Positions 11,401 through 24,430 of a stretch of DNA of 64,000 nucleotides are shown one piece after another; within the stretch, counting starts at the first letter, position 1; the number at the start of each line of letters is the position of its first letter. The DNA is from Caprimulgus europaeus. Taxonomy: Eukaryota > Chordata > Aves > Caprimulgiformes > Caprimulgidae. A program made the translations under genes and the position numbers. Below the pieces are notes generated by a model. The model searched no databases. It was not told the origin of the DNA and worked only from the letters and a program-made list of their open reading frames with translations. Location: assembly GCA_907165065.1 (NCBI GenBank), contig OU015534.1:13089686-13153685 (forward strand). The letters run 5' to 3'.

Positions 11401-14199
11401 ATGAGACTAAGCAACAGTTTCTTGGAGGCAATCTTAATTTAGTGATTTCATTCACATTTTTATACAGCTACAGTGTTCCAGCCCTGTAATGAATGATGCC
11501 ATCCCAGCTTTAGAGGTGGATAGAGAATTAAAAATCAGCATGACAAATGTATCAGGTATAATTCAAATGGTGAAGCCACATTATATTTAGCTTAAATTAT
11601 TTTCATACCGCAGAGCCCCAAACCGCTTTACAGAGTATATGCAGAATATAAATAGTACAGACCATTCTGCCCTCAGAAGGCAGCAGCCAAGTGGACAGTA
11701 TCTGACTTGGGAAGGTTTAGTCATGGCCAGCACATGAGTCTTGTGAATAAGACATGCCATCTTCCTCACTGGGAGTGGGCAGGACTTTGGGGCATTTAAG
11801 GCCTCATTAGGAAGGTTTCCTCATGGTGAACTGAGTGAGCCTTGAAAGGTGAAGGGGTGAGCTCACCAGTGTTATCAATGTAGCCAAATTCTTACCAAAA
11901 ACAATGTTTACGTGTACAGTTGCATATTTTGAAGTTTCAGCAGCATTCAGAACACTCTACAGGCAAAGCTGTGCTCTGATGGACAGCTGCAAAAGCTGTG
12001 AGATAAACTGTAGTAGGAAGATTTGTAAACGCTCCTTAGGTCTTTTGTAGTTAGGCAGAGGAAACCTGATTATAAATAATTCTCACTATACTATTAAAAC
12101 TGACATTCAGCTTTTTGGCCAAACTACTTCAAAGAGGACTTTGGAGCTACTGCAGCAGTAAAGCAACCAGAGATATTCCAGGGTCAAATGGTAAAACAGC
12201 ATCAGAGAAGGTCAGAGGGATGCATTTGCAAGTCAAGAAGACGTTGAAGGGGATCTAATTATAGGCTTAATCGCTGTAAGTAATAATAATTCAAGCTACT
12301 ATATTTAACATAGCATGGATAGTATGACTGAGGCCGTCCAACAAATGAATCAACAAATCTAAAGCAGATTTTCAAGAAATGTTTAAAAAGGAATGGAAAT
12401 TCTTAGAACTGCTGAAGCCAAGAGGACTTTTATCAGTGACTCAAGTCTTCCAGCAGAGCCCAGCTTTCAATCTATGCACAGGACTGTGGCTTTGTTTCAG
12501 AAAACATTTTCAATGCAATTATTGATAAATTTCTAGTAATGTATATCCTTAGTATTTTGCTGGAGCAGTGCCCATGATACACTATGGGTTTTAGAACTGG
12601 AAGTTGAGCCAGGGCACATACTATTGTCCTGTTACCAAATCCATCACCGACTTTACTGGTGACTTTGGCTGAGGCATGTGTGAATGTTTATGATTATTTG
12701 CTCCCGAGCCTCTCCCCGTGTAAACTACCTGTCTGTTTTGAAGAAGCTTAAACATCTATGATGTGCAGTGCTATATAAGTGCAATAACTTTATATTTTCA
12801 AGGTGAAGATAAAGAAGGGTCAGTGAAAGAGCTGACTAGGTGGGTGAATGCAGCTGTATTCTTTTCATTTCTACTTGTCCATATTTGTAGTTCACAAAAA
12901 TGGAAACAATGTGGTATTAATTCATGGTCTGTGAAACACAATCACATTTTTAGTCTTGCTTTTCAATTGGTCTCATTTTTATGAACTTTGCAGTCATGTT
13001 TCACTTGGGATGTATTTGGCTGCTTGACAAAGTGACTGGAGATTTATAATTCCTTATTAGTAACTCAGGGCTCTAAAGGGAATAACAGAGTACTTATTTA
13101 CTTTTCTAGGTCAGACTCATGATGTAGGACTTTAATGAACTTCTGCTAAACAGGAATTGAAGCAGAATTAAAATCGCAGATTGCATCTGTCCAGTAAGAT
13201 TATTAATCTTATTTTCTATAGGTTAGATATTTTTACCTTGTGCAGGGCTGTTTAGGCTGCATTTTCTAAGTAATCAGCCAAGAATATGAGACTCTCTTAT
13301 AGAAGCTGGTATTAAGTCAATGCACTGAAGTGATTTTGCTCTGAAATTACTTTATGTCAGATAACTGTATTTATGTATCAGTGTTCAGGGCAGTAAGATC
13401 CCAGTTTGAATGTGCTGAAAAAGAGTTTGTGATTCATGTTAGCAGCTAAACTATTGCTGCAGTTTTGATGCCTCTCAGATATTGTTTGAATCAATAAGGT
13501 GGGCATTTCTCTGTCAAGAACACCTTCAAATCTGTGTTCAAGAAAAACAGTGCAGTATCTCTACTTCTCTGTAAATGTGAAGGGAATACGGGGTTTCGTA
13601 TTCTCACTGGAGTTGTACATTGGGATTTACTTTAAATTACAAAATTAGTGATGGAGATACAAGATGCATGGAAGAAATACAAAAACGTGCTACATAACCA
13701 CAGCCATGCTTTTCACTGGACTTTTGTTGCAGGAAATAACATCGCCTCTTTGTCGAAAAGAAGAGTTTGTATTACATTCAGAAATGTTTGTGAATCAAAT
13801 GTGTAAAACACAATAATGTATTGGAAGATCCTAAGCATCTCAATAGAGACTGTGTAAGCCTTGGAAATATAACTGTGTATGCACATAAAACGCCAACTCT
13901 CCTTGGTTTATGAAGTATTTAGTGAGTATGTATCCATTAACATATGTTTAAGAAAAAAAAAAAACCACCAAAAATACAAACCAAGAGACATCAGAAAACA
14001 ATGAGTGAGGGGTTGTGTCTTAAATATCCTATCTTCATTCTTATTCATGGCTCTGAAGAAACACCTTCCTTCACACTGTCCTAATGCTGATCCTGAAAAA
14101 AGTTGCCGTCCTTTTCTCAAAAATCAGAGATCAAGGTCACCTTTGCAAGAGAAAAATCCAATCCTCAATTAAACAAAAAGGTCCTCTATCTTGCCCTGA
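8421..14199 (+). other. ST6GALNAC5: ST6GALNAC5 upstream intron, continued
   Basis: AT-rich intronic sequence with no supported gene. Open frames are all under 75 codons and unremarkable. The piece around 11330-11470, with CTAATGAG and clustered TTAATTA-type words, resembles homeobox-site-rich conserved non-coding DNA, but this cannot be shown without alignment. I saw no repeat family. Confidence 0.65.
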
Positions 14200-14460
14200 A
14201 AAGTAGCCTGGTGGTTAGAATACTTGTCTAGCATGCAGAAGGCAAAACTTTCAGTCTTCCTTGGTCAGAGGTGATTTACAATTCTTTCTGAAAGGATACA
14301 ACCCTAATCTCTAAACTACAAACTAAGGTGGAGGTCAGAGTACTCTGTACTTCTTGTTGGAGCTGTGCCTCTAGGCACAAAGAACTGAACAAGTGGGAGT
14401 GTGAGCTGAAGGCTGCGAAGACCTTGGTTCAACCCCTGCTCCTCTTTCTCCTTATTATCC
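14200..14460 (+). repeat. possible decayed tRNA-derived SINE fragment(s)
   Basis: A box-A-like word, TAGCCTGGTGGTTAG, lies at 14204-14218 and continues as in tRNA-SINE heads (TTAGAATACTTGTCTAGCATG). A box-B-like GGTTCAACCCCTGCTCC lies at 14426-14442. Both are on the plus strand, but they are about 220 bp apart, far more than the spacing in one tRNA head, so they would have to be two copies or chance. If real, this is an ancient, highly diverged SINE of the kind that survives in amniote introns. Confidence 0.28.
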
Positions 14461-16763
14461 AATGACCATTTTACATAGAACTCATGAAATTGCTCATAGC
14501 ATTGACTAGTTCTTGAGCCTTCAGGTAAGCATGTTGTACAGTCTCCATTAACCATTTCTTCTTATTCATATGAGATTTTCTTTGTCTGATTTATGCATTA
14601 AGTGATAGAAAGGAGTATTGAACTTTGAATTCTTTTTCTGCCTTACTCCTCATCAACCAAGTTGCCAGCTGGCAGAGAGTGCAGAATCCTGATTACTCTC
14701 TGTGATATGAGACAAAGAAAGAACCTAGCTCAACATTTGCATCCCAAGTGCTATGTGGGAGAAAAACAAAATGGCCTTTTTATTACACAGATCTCACGTG
14801 GAACAGGAGGAGGATGGATTTTACATTTGGTTTTCTGGTTTTGACCAGAGAACGCTTGACTTGAGAGCAATAAACTACCATTATTTTTGCTTGTGAAAAG
14901 CACTTAAGAAGCAGGACTGAAAATAGTAAGATGAAATACGTATTAAATAGTAAGCAAGCAGGGCTCTGCCATGTGACAACTAAGCAGATAAGTGAACAAA
15001 AGAAGCTTTCAAAACATTGCTGGTGAGTCATATTGTAAATGGCCAATGGGAGGACCAGGTATAGTTGTTTGTTTGCCAAAAAGAAAGGCTAAAGAAACTG
15101 GAATTTCTAGAGTTTTTTTTGTAGAATGCCTTATTGAAACAGCAGTGGGGGTTTGTTCGCTTCTGTAGGTGTGGATAATGGGAATAACTTTGTCTGTGCT
15201 ACTGTTCATAGTTCAGGGAGGAAATCACATGCCAGATCTATGCTGAAGAACCCTGAAGGCATTGAGAGAGGAGAAAAGGTGCGATCACAGACTGGCACAG
15301 TTGTTTTGGAAGACACTAAGCATTTGTCCCCATAAACTAGGTAGTTGATTGTGAGGAGGTGGTGCAGCCTGCCTAGTAGAAAGCACTTCTTTACCATATA
15401 GCTGTATCCCTGATAGGACTGCTTTTTGGGGATAATGTATTTGTTTTGCTATAACAATAACGTGCCTCTAGAATAAAAATGACCTTAGAATGAGAAGGGC
15501 TGAATACAGAGGAAGAGTCCCTCTTTTTCTTTGGGAGGGGTTGGTAGAGACAATAATCTAATAATAGCATTCCTATCCTATTCATTGTTATGGATTTTTT
15601 TGCACTAAGATATATGAATTATCTTGAAAACTGGGTCAACTTAAATGCTGTCAGAAGTGCTCATCACCAAGTGTATATTGCTGCATACCTGTCACAGTCG
15701 GCAGCTGGAACGCATTTCATGAAGAGACTGGGGTAAAAGGTGAAGCTCAGCAGGATTATTGGCTGTGAAAAATCACGCTTTGCAGTTTGTCTGGTACAGA
15801 ACAAAGGAAATGGGGCAAAAGTGTGCTTAATACTGATAAATAAAAATAACATTTGTCTTCTTGTTTTTGAACTGATATTTTTTGTTAGTCAAATTTATTT
15901 GCATATATTTGGTAAGTGCAGTATTATTCCCATGGTGGATTATTCTTTCTGCTTAAGAGACTGAATTTATTGACATATCTAGACATGGTAATTTACTGGG
16001 AATTGCTTGAAACCCTTTAGGGGTTGAAAGTTCTTTAAATGGAGTTAGTTTCAGTGTAATAATTGGATTGTTGGTGATAAATTACAATATTACATATTTG
16101 CTGCTAACCAAAGAAGAGCTTTTTAGAAAATGCTTTTTTTAAATACCAAAATGAAGTTACATGGATGAAAGCTGTGGGGTACTCTCATGGCATATCTTTG
16201 CTTCAGCAACTCTTGATGATAATAGTTCACTGTAGAAAATTTAGGATTTGTGCCAGAAAACAACAACATCTCAGCCAAGTTGAACTGTCCAGTAACACTT
16301 GGGAAATAACAGCGTGTATGGCTGATGTGTCCCTGTGTTGCATGTCAGTAGGTAGCTTACCATCCTGGAGAGAGCCAACATCACAGCTCGAGCCCGTACT
16401 TTCCTCACAGTGTTAACACAAGCTGAAAGCCTCCTCTGAGACAGATCATAAGCTTTCCTGTGTGGGTAGGAAAGTGGTAGGGAGCTGTAGTTAAAGTTCA
16501 GGCTAGCTCTGCAGCTAAAGCCTACCCTAGGAGTAAGTGATTCTCATCTGCATCTATATCCATTCAGTCCTTGGCTTTTTCACTGACAGTGCCTTCAGGA
16601 TGCCAGAAGGCAGTGGTGGCTTTGTGATGCAAATCAGTCCTGCCAAGTCTTGCTAAGAAGGTGACTCATTCATTTGAGATCAATTTTTAAGGCAGCTTGT
16701 AACCTCTCTCATTTGGCATGATGGATTTTGCCAAGTGTTTCAATGAGACAGTTACAATCTCAC
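14461..16763 (+). other. ST6GALNAC5: ST6GALNAC5 upstream intron, continued
   Basis: AT-rich intronic DNA with no supported gene, RNA or repeat. Several overlapping 60-98 codon open frames on both strands between 14662 and 15964 have no recognisable motif and no splice logic. Confidence 0.65.
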
Positions 16764-16777
16764 TTTTTTTTTTTTTT
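16764..16777. repeat. T14 homopolymer
   Basis: A run of 14 T directly preceding TAATTTCC. It could be a minus-strand retroposon tail, but no recognisable element adjoins it. Confidence 0.85.
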
Positions 16778-16785
16778 AATTTCCT

Positions 16786-17412
16786 TTAATTTACATTGTC
16801 ACTTTGAGAGTTGTGTGAGTACCAAGAACTGGACAGAGACACTGAAAAGCAATAAATTTGCTCTCCCAGGGTGAGCAGAAATTTTGCCTGCAAGAATGAG
16901 TTGAAGAGCCGCCGGGTTTTTCTCAGGAGGAAGGCAAGAGCAGAGAGGACAAGAGTGGTCCAGATGACCTTACTGTTTTTACCAGGATATATTGCAAGTG
17001 ACTCCTTAGTGGCCTGTTCTTCAGAAGTGGTGGAAGGGAAGCAGCACAATAGTCTTTTACCAAAGTGTGAAGAGTAAAGCAAATAGAGGCTGCAGTGTAT
17101 CTGTTTGAGAGGGAGGGAGTAGGAATAGACTTCCTGAAACAGGTGTGGCATGTTCTGGAGAACAGGGATGGAGCCAGCAGCAGGGTGGCCAAGCAGGGAG
17201 AAGTTGCTGTGATGCTGAAGGTGTGTTACCCTGCAGAAGCTTTGTATACAGGAAATTCTCAGGTTTTGCTGCAGATTTTGAGGCTGTATTAAACTGAGAC
17301 AGAGGAAATGCTGGGCTTTAGTTGGAGGCAGAGCACCTGTCTCCAAACCGCTAGTGAGAATCTTGATACTAACAGGGTTAATGCAAAACTTCTCCCAGTG
17401 AGGGCTACTCAA
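16786..17412 (-). other. 208-codon open frame, unrecognised, probably not a gene
   Basis: This is the longest uninterrupted ATG-initiated frame in the window. Its predicted product has a hydrophobic segment followed by basic residues near the C-terminus (about residues 150-168, WTTLVLSALAFLLRKTRR). Otherwise it is low in recognisable features, rich in Ser, Leu and His-Ser-Gln, and begins MSSPHWEKFC. I know of no family it matches. I saw no promoter, splice sites or clear polyadenylation signal tied to it. In a 64-kb vertebrate window one frame of this length is compatible with chance. Alternatives are an orphan retrocopy or a lineage-specific transcript. Confidence 0.12.
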
Positions 17413-20400
17413 AACTCCTGGGTAGAGAGTAGATGATACGATTATGCAGAAGTATGTCAGTTGTGATAACTACAGAAGTCTGAAGTGAGCATATATAGCC
17501 ATTCTTCACACATTCCCTAGATATAATAGCTTTGGACAATCCAAGTCAAACAATCAGAAATTGTGTCCAACTAATATATTGGTTCAAAAATCGTAAGCTA
17601 TAAATATTAATATTATATTTGGAGTTTATTTTTTCCTTTGCTTTTGAAGTTTCATTGTGTACTTAAAGTTATATTGTCCAGTTTCTTGGTCACTCTGAGA
17701 AACTTGTTCTCTTCTAATCCCATCACTCCAGGAGCTGGAGATTTAAGAAAAACATGCAATATTATGAAATATATAATACAAGTGTAATAATTTGCCATAT
17801 GGTAAGAAGAGTAAACAGATTGTCAGTCTAAGACTACTATATGCAGTCATTCATCCTTCTCTGTTGGTGATGCCTGACTCAAGAAGAGTCTTACGTGGTC
17901 GCTAGAAGGAAGGCTAAGGTCCAGAAATGCTGTTGATTTGCAGGTTTAAGTCATGAGCAACTGTCACTGTATTCCCAAGAGAAAAAAAAAACCCAGAGTG
18001 TAAAGCCTGAACTTGTAAATATATTGAAGTTACCAGAATATGCTCTATTAAAGTAACTGCAATATGTTTTGCACAAGTAACAAATACATACAGAAAACAC
18101 ATTTTATAAACTATCCATAGGCTGCAGTTTGTCCATATGAAGTCTTTGGTAGCCCTGTGCTGATAGCAAATACAAGAGAAGTAGAAAAAAGGTTGAAAAT
18201 CTACAGCATGTCCAGCTGATTTCTGTGACATCCTAAAATTCACGTTCACATCCTCAAACTTGATGCACTCTCTTCATCCTTCAAAATTAATTTCAGGGGT
18301 GTTTCAAATGTGTTCTTAATTTACCATATGTACTTCATTTATGTTGTATCACTGCAATGGCATATATGTAGCATAGAGATTTTAGCCTAGAAAATAAAGG
18401 TATACTAGAGAGTGAGCAACAGTGAAAGAAAGGAAGGAAAAAATGCTGAAAAAATAGTGGGTGGAGAAGCTTGGTGCAAAGGAAGCAACCTGGCTTTGAG
18501 AGAGAATTCAGTGATGCCAGTCTGCCTTTGAAAGCTTCCTGAAGTGTGTTAGTTGGAAACAGAGTTGTAAAGGGGAAATTTAATCATCATCTTAGAAGAC
18601 AGCGAACTTTAACTGATGCTGGATAAAGGGGAACCTCCTGTGATGCTGTATGGCTAATGTTCACAGAGAATATATAATTCTTTCAGATATTGCAAGACTG
18701 CATTTACTGCTTTAGTAAATAGAAATTGCTGCTTGAAAAAATCAATTTATTAAATGTTCTTTTGGAGGGTGTTGGCATCTTACGAAGTACTGAGGCTTCT
18801 TTATCCACTTTTTACCTGACCTGCTGAACAACTGCAAGTTTTCCTTCATTCACTAAGCCTTAGCTGAATAAAAACCCCTACCAATTCTTAATAAAATAAT
18901 CAGATAAGAAAGGTCATAGTATTAAGATGAATGGTTAATGTGTGGAAAATTATTCAAGAGAGAAATATTCTGCCTGCAATTCTATTAATTTTACCAATGC
19001 ATATATAGTGCACAATTATGGTATATAAGAATTACATATACCCATGTGCAGTAGACTGCATGGTATCTACCAAATCTTTGCACTGTAAATAATTTACATT
19101 TATTGCCAAGCAGAATCAGAATTTTCCAATCTCAGAAGAAAATAAAATCTTGTCAGCCCATCATGTTGTCATTATTACTGAATGCCTAGTAACCATTTCC
19201 ACAAATGTAAAAGTCTAGACATACTCCCTCTTCTTGGATGAGATAAGTTGATTGATTCCTAGAGCCAATTTGCTCAAGGTGCAACTGTCTTTCTCAAACT
19301 TGATGTAGCATTTGCTCTGGGTAAGAAGAACAAAGAGAATGCTAGTACTTGTTTGTGCTTTGGGCTAATCTGGAAAGGGTAGAATACTTTATTTTATATA
19401 CCTGCTGCTACTAGTCTAGCTAACAGGGAAAAAGGAGGCATTTTTCCGCCATGTTGCTCATAATGCTTAATTAAGACTCAGCAGAGTTAAGTCCTGTAGA
19501 AAACTACAGATAAGATTTTTTTATTCTTGAAAAAGAGAGAGCAACTATGTACTAAGACCCAGATTGTCATGGGTAACACAGGAAGTGTGCAGTTATTTTT
19601 GATGAAGATGGTGTGTTAACATTTTGTCTGTCATGCACTTGGGTTGGTCATTCCAGTCTTTTACTCAGCAGGGCAAACACGTTGTAAAATATAGTGAGAT
19701 AATATTGGATAACTGGTCTTCAAATAGGATTAAAAGGCATCATTCAGAACGTACAAAAGCAAGCTGTTTCAACATGCAAAATGCACAGAACCAGGTTGGT
19801 TCAGACTGTATTCATCTGCAAATAGTAAATATGTAAGTAATTCACATTTCCATAGTAAGAGTTTGCACGCTGCACGGAGGATGTGTGTATACTTTGTAGG
19901 CAAATACTACTGAAGCAATTCAGGGTGGCGATCAGTCCAGCTTGTGGCACTTCCCTCATTTGAAAATCCCCTTGATAGGGAGTTGCACAAGAAAGCCGGT
20001 TTGACATAAAAAAGATATGCATTGAACTTGAATATATAGTTTGTCTGTGAGACAACTGCTGCCTCTGTAATGCAGATTTCCTCTCTTAAGACTCACTTCA
20101 AAGTGTTATGCGAACTATAGCACTACAGCAACAGCCATAGAAATACACTGCAGCATGTCCCAGCTATTACACACACCTGTCGAGCACAGGCATCGAAAAA
20201 CAATCAGCCAGTGAGCAGTGGGCTCACACTGGTACGGTATTTTCTGCCAATTTAAAAATAGAGACCTAGGATAGGTTTGGTGTAGTGTCCAAAGGAAGCT
20301 TTTTGTGGATACCAAGCTATGGCATTATGTTTTTTACCTGCTGTCAGCCCAGAAGGAAAGATAAATCTATTTTCTTTGGATTATCTGGGGTGCCACTACC

Positions 20401-22779
20401 TGGCAAACCAGAAATGTCTTCCAGTTATGCACACTAAAGTGAGCAGTAAGCAGGGCATGTCTTTATTAGCTCTGGGAAAGAGCTTTCTTATTCTTGTGTT
20501 AGCAAAGGCCAGGATTTATTACAACATAGTGTGGGAAGAAATTAGTCATCCATGATGTGGAGTAGGTATTTCCTATTTCACATGGTCTCCCCGTTCCTGC
20601 CTTGTAAGCCACTAGCACTTTCCTGCATTTTAGATGATGCATTTGCATTTTCAGTTTGTACATTTCCCTTTCTGGTTTTGCTCTTCATTGGCAGATAAGA
20701 GGGGAATAGATAGCAGAATTAAGGGGAAAGGTGGTGAGCCCACCCAAAGCCATAGCAGAATGGTTTGGGGAGAAGTGGTGTCTTCAGATACTGCTCTGGC
20801 ATCTGGATCCTTGGGAACTACATCCATGTGTGTGAACTAAACATAGAAATGCCAAGGTACTTATAAAGGGCCCAATTTACAAGTCAAGTGTCACTTTTTG
20901 CACTGAATAACTGATTTGTATTTGCAGTTAACACCATTTGTGTCTGAGATAGAAAAGCACATGTAGCGTCCCTGTTTGCTAGCAGCTCAGGCTTGAGACT
21001 GTAAAGTGTAATGTCGGACAGTGCCTCACCTAGTCTAATTTATGGCTTTGGAACAGCGTGTTACACACCCGGTGTAGGACTGGGTGATGGGAGTAAAGAA
21101 ACCCCCACCTTTCCATGTGCCCTAACAGCAGATTGCCTGGTCTGCAGAGCTTTGCTGCATCTAAAGTGGATTAAATCTTTATTTAAGAATCACAGGATGG
21201 TGGTAGTGCTTTTAAACAGTAGCTGCTATTAAAATGTCAGCATTGCTGTCAGTCACCACCAAGTACCTGAGTTAGCAGTGTTTCCCCTGATACTGAGAAT
21301 GGAAAATAGACAGGTTGCTACTTAAAGTGAACTATTGAAATGAGGAGCACAGATTTAATCCTTTCTGATATGGTTTATTATCCATCTGTAAGATTAAAAA
21401 TGTATGTTGTATTACTTTAGGGCTTGCACTGACCTCTAGATTTCATGCTTCTGGATTTTACTACTTCTTATGTACCATTATGTTTTTATTCCATATTTTG
21501 GCAATATCGAGGCTTAGTCATACATGTGAAAGAAGTTGTAAAGATACAGATAACGTGGCAATTTTCCATTTTATGAAAACTTCAGGGCTTTGTCTTGTGA
21601 GCATTGTGCAAAATGGCAGATATTGATATCTTAACTAATTATTCAATCAAGGATTTGGCAGGTCAGTCAATGGGAACGATGTACAATGGACTAGAATTGA
21701 TCACACTTCATTTCCCATCAATTCGCAGAGCAAATGGTCGCTCAGATGATAAGTTAGGATCATTGCCAGTCATTTTTGGGCTCATGCCTTCAGTTTGTTC
21801 TTTCTTTTTTTTCTTCCAAACGAGAACCCCCAGACTGTTTGATGAAAGTGAATGTCCTCTGATATTGGTGAATAAAGCAATGCAGAGTTTTTGTAGGCTC
21901 TGAGGGATGTGAGACTATTTCTGGCTCTATAATTGATGCTGCTGCATAGTCCTATAATCACCTAACCTTATTGAATTGTCCCCATGTGAAGATTTGATTT
22001 CAAATTTAGCAATCATTATACATCTTTTATTTTCACATAGATTACAGGTTCATCTGTAAAGTGACAGCATTTCACCCCAGAGCTCTTTGAATGTTCGGCT
22101 CTTCACTTTACTCTTTTTGGATATGCTTGTGACACTTCCAACTTTGGTGATTTACTAGCAATTAGTAGGATTCCATGATAGATTTACTGTAGCCTTCTGA
22201 AGAGTGATGAATCAGGTATGTGGCTACAAAGAAGTGGTTTTCTAGGGCTTTTTTTTAATACAGGAACAGAGAGTTAGATTCCATGAAGAGCTTTGCTGTC
22301 TAAAGCAGGACTTAACCCAATTACAGCTCCACTCCTAAACCTAAATATAAAATTGCAGTTTAAAAAATTCTTTGCTTAGCTGCTGTCTAACCCTGAAAGC
22401 ACATAAAACAACTCACTGTTTCTCCATCTGAATTTCAAGTGAAGTTGAATGTGTACACTGCATCTGCCAAAATGCCTGATTCCTGCATAAGGCTGCTTAG
22501 GAGCTGGAAATTAGAATTTCTTTCTCCCAAATGCTCCGCCTCATTCGGCAGGACCCACGCAGCATTCACACAGCCAGTCATGCCCCTAGGAACATGGCTG
22601 GGAGGGATGATGACATCTACCCGCAGGAGCTGTGTGAGGGTTTCACACGTATTCCAGTTTCTGGGGTTGTGGTATTTTGTTCCTGTCAAAAAGGTAACTT
22701 ACTATTTAGCTTTTAGGGTAGGGATTGATTCCCTTGGAGACAGTGAATATTCAAAAATAATCTAGTTGTTACAGGACCA
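17413..22779 (+). other. ST6GALNAC5: ST6GALNAC5 upstream intron, continued
   Basis: AT-rich intron with no supported gene. A somewhat GC-richer piece at about 22515-22670 carries overlapping open frames of 84 codons (minus) and 108 codons (plus) but has no recognisable protein motif. No interspersed repeat identified. Confidence 0.65.
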
Positions 22780-23110
22780 AATGTTTTTGCATTAACAAGC
22801 TTTCTTTTCAAAATATATTGATCTGTTCTTTTTATTTGCTTTCCCAGATGTCTGTTGCTCAATGCTGATTGAAAAAAATGTCACATTTCTGATGCGAAAC
22901 CATCCACATGCCAAACAAATACACATTGAACCAAAATAAACTATTTTAATAACTTATTTTTTTTAATTAAATGCAAATGTAGCATCCATTGCAGTCTGTT
23001 AAAGCAAACAAAACCCCCAGTGCGTTTAGCATGTTAAAAAGATTTTTGCGGTGTTCACAATGTTATACAATAATTAAAAAGGAAACCAGCCAAGCCTTCA
23101 GAACCTGTCC
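22780..23110. promoter_or_regulatory. candidate conserved non-coding element with octamer
   Basis: An AT-rich block containing a perfect POU octamer, ATGCAAAT, at 22971-22978, immediately preceded by the homeobox-like TTTTAATTAA. Nearby are AACAAATAC and GCATGTTAAA words. Such clustering is usual in conserved neural enhancers. The regulatory role is inference, since conservation cannot be assessed here. Confidence 0.25.
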
Positions 23111-23137
23111 CCTCTGCAGAATGTAATTAGTTTCTGT

Positions 23138-24000
23138 TTAATTGCAATAGTAGGGCTGCAGTGTGATTCTTATTTTTGAGGAGTAGAAGTCCTGCACTGT
23201 TGCTGGTTTTTGTTTTGGGAAGCAGAACACACGACAGAAAGGGAAGGATCTGAACCACACTCCAGCTGTGATTAGCTGCTGACACGTCAGTGGAGATTGG
23301 CTGCTCATTTCTTCAACTGTGGATTTCCAGGATGGAAGCTCCTCCTGGCTGGACTGTGCTGACAGGAGCAGTGGTTTCTCCTGGGAGGATGTGTTGTTTT
23401 CTCCTTGGGTGTGCAAATCTGGGAAAAGGCAGGCCTGAGGCAGTGCAGACACTGCCATGCTCAGGGTGAAATTCCCACTTAATTCTCCCTGGTTTTTAGG
23501 ATGTCAGGGTGCCAGCTGTTCTCAAGGGCTCTCCTTTGAGAGCACTGTGGACACTTGCTGTCTCACTGAGCCTTTGACCGGGCAGGCCGAGTCAGGATTA
23601 TTCTCTCATGCCATCTCCTGGCAGATTCTCACTGTGTTTGCCTTTCCACGCTGTCTGTGTCCCTTCTGCCCTGCCCTGTCCTCTGCAGACGTATTTCTCA
23701 CAGCATGCCAGCCCTGTGGGGCTGCAAGTGGCCATGTGTGGGTGCGGTGGGGGATCGGAGAGGATGGTGCGGGTATGGGGACACCACGCAGAGCCCTGCT
23801 GAGGATGCTGCAAGGGTCTGATGTTACACCTGGGCAGGTGAACATGACTGCTGGGCTCCGAGGATGTGCCAAGAGTGTGAAACATCAGACAGCTCCCAAG
23901 AACCACCTGATACATGTGAGCATGTGGGTGGCAGAAAGGCTGGTACCACCTCGAGGCAGTGGGGTTTGGGCAGCTGCAGAGTCTCCTGGCCCATTCTGAT
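23138..24000. other. GC-rich segment next to the CR1 copy
   Basis: A GC-richer stretch abutting the CR1 element. It has several overlapping open frames in different frames and strands (180 codons plus at 23457-23999; 105 and 88 codons minus around 23598-23915; 106 codons minus at 23138-23458). Openness in several frames at once indicates composition rather than coding. No domain is recognised. Part of it might be more diverged upstream sequence of the repeat, which I could not confirm. Confidence 0.4.
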
Positions 24001-24002
24001 GA

Positions 24003-24430
24003 CCCAAGGGCTGGAGCACCTCTCCTATGAGGACAGGCTGAGAGAGTTGGGGCGGGTCAGCCTGGAGAAGAGAAGGCTTTCAGGAGACCTTCTAGCGGCC
24101 TTCCAGTACCTGGAGGGGCTACAGGAAGACTGGGGAGGGACTTTTTTCAAGGGCAGGTAGTGATAGAACAAGGGGTGATGGCTTTAAACTGGAACAGGGG
24201 AGGTTTATATTAGATATTAGGAAGAAATTATTTAATGTGAGGGTGGTGAGACACTGGAAGAGGTTGCCCAGAGAAGCTGTGAATGCCCCCTCCTTGGAAG
24301 TGTTCAAGGCCAGGTTGGATGAGGCTTTGAGCAACCTGGTCTAGTAGAAGGTATCCCTGCTGATGGCAGGGGGGTTGGAACTGGGTGATCTTTTAGGTCC
24401 CTTCCATCCCAAACCATTTTATGATTCTAC
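24003..24430 (+). mobile_element. CR1 LINE, 5'-truncated 3' end
   Basis: A clear match to the 3' end of avian CR1 retrotransposons in the sense orientation. Diagnostic segments in order are GGCTGGAGCACCTCTCCTAT near the start, CAGCCTGGAGAAGAGAAGGCT, GATATTAGGAAGAAATTATT, the AGACACTGGAAGAGGTTGCC segment, and the AGGTCCCTTCCATCCCAAACC tail ending in ATGATTCTA. A full CR1 is about 4.5 kb, so only about a tenth remains, the usual severe 5' truncation. Only one partial copy of the terminal ATTCTATG octamer is kept. CR1 normally makes no clear target-site duplication, and none was seen. The 98-codon frame inside it is chance, because the reverse-transcriptase portion is absent. The tail type resembles lineages common in Neoaves, but the subfamily is not certain. 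Confidence 0.93.

Noticed and set aside
23457-23999. 180-codon plus-strand open frame next to CR1
   Set aside because: Several other frames on both strands are open over the same GC-rich DNA, and no domain is visible, so composition explains it.
24119-24334. Minus-strand 71-codon frame inside the CR1 copy
   Set aside because: It is antisense to the non-coding end of a LINE and is not a gene.
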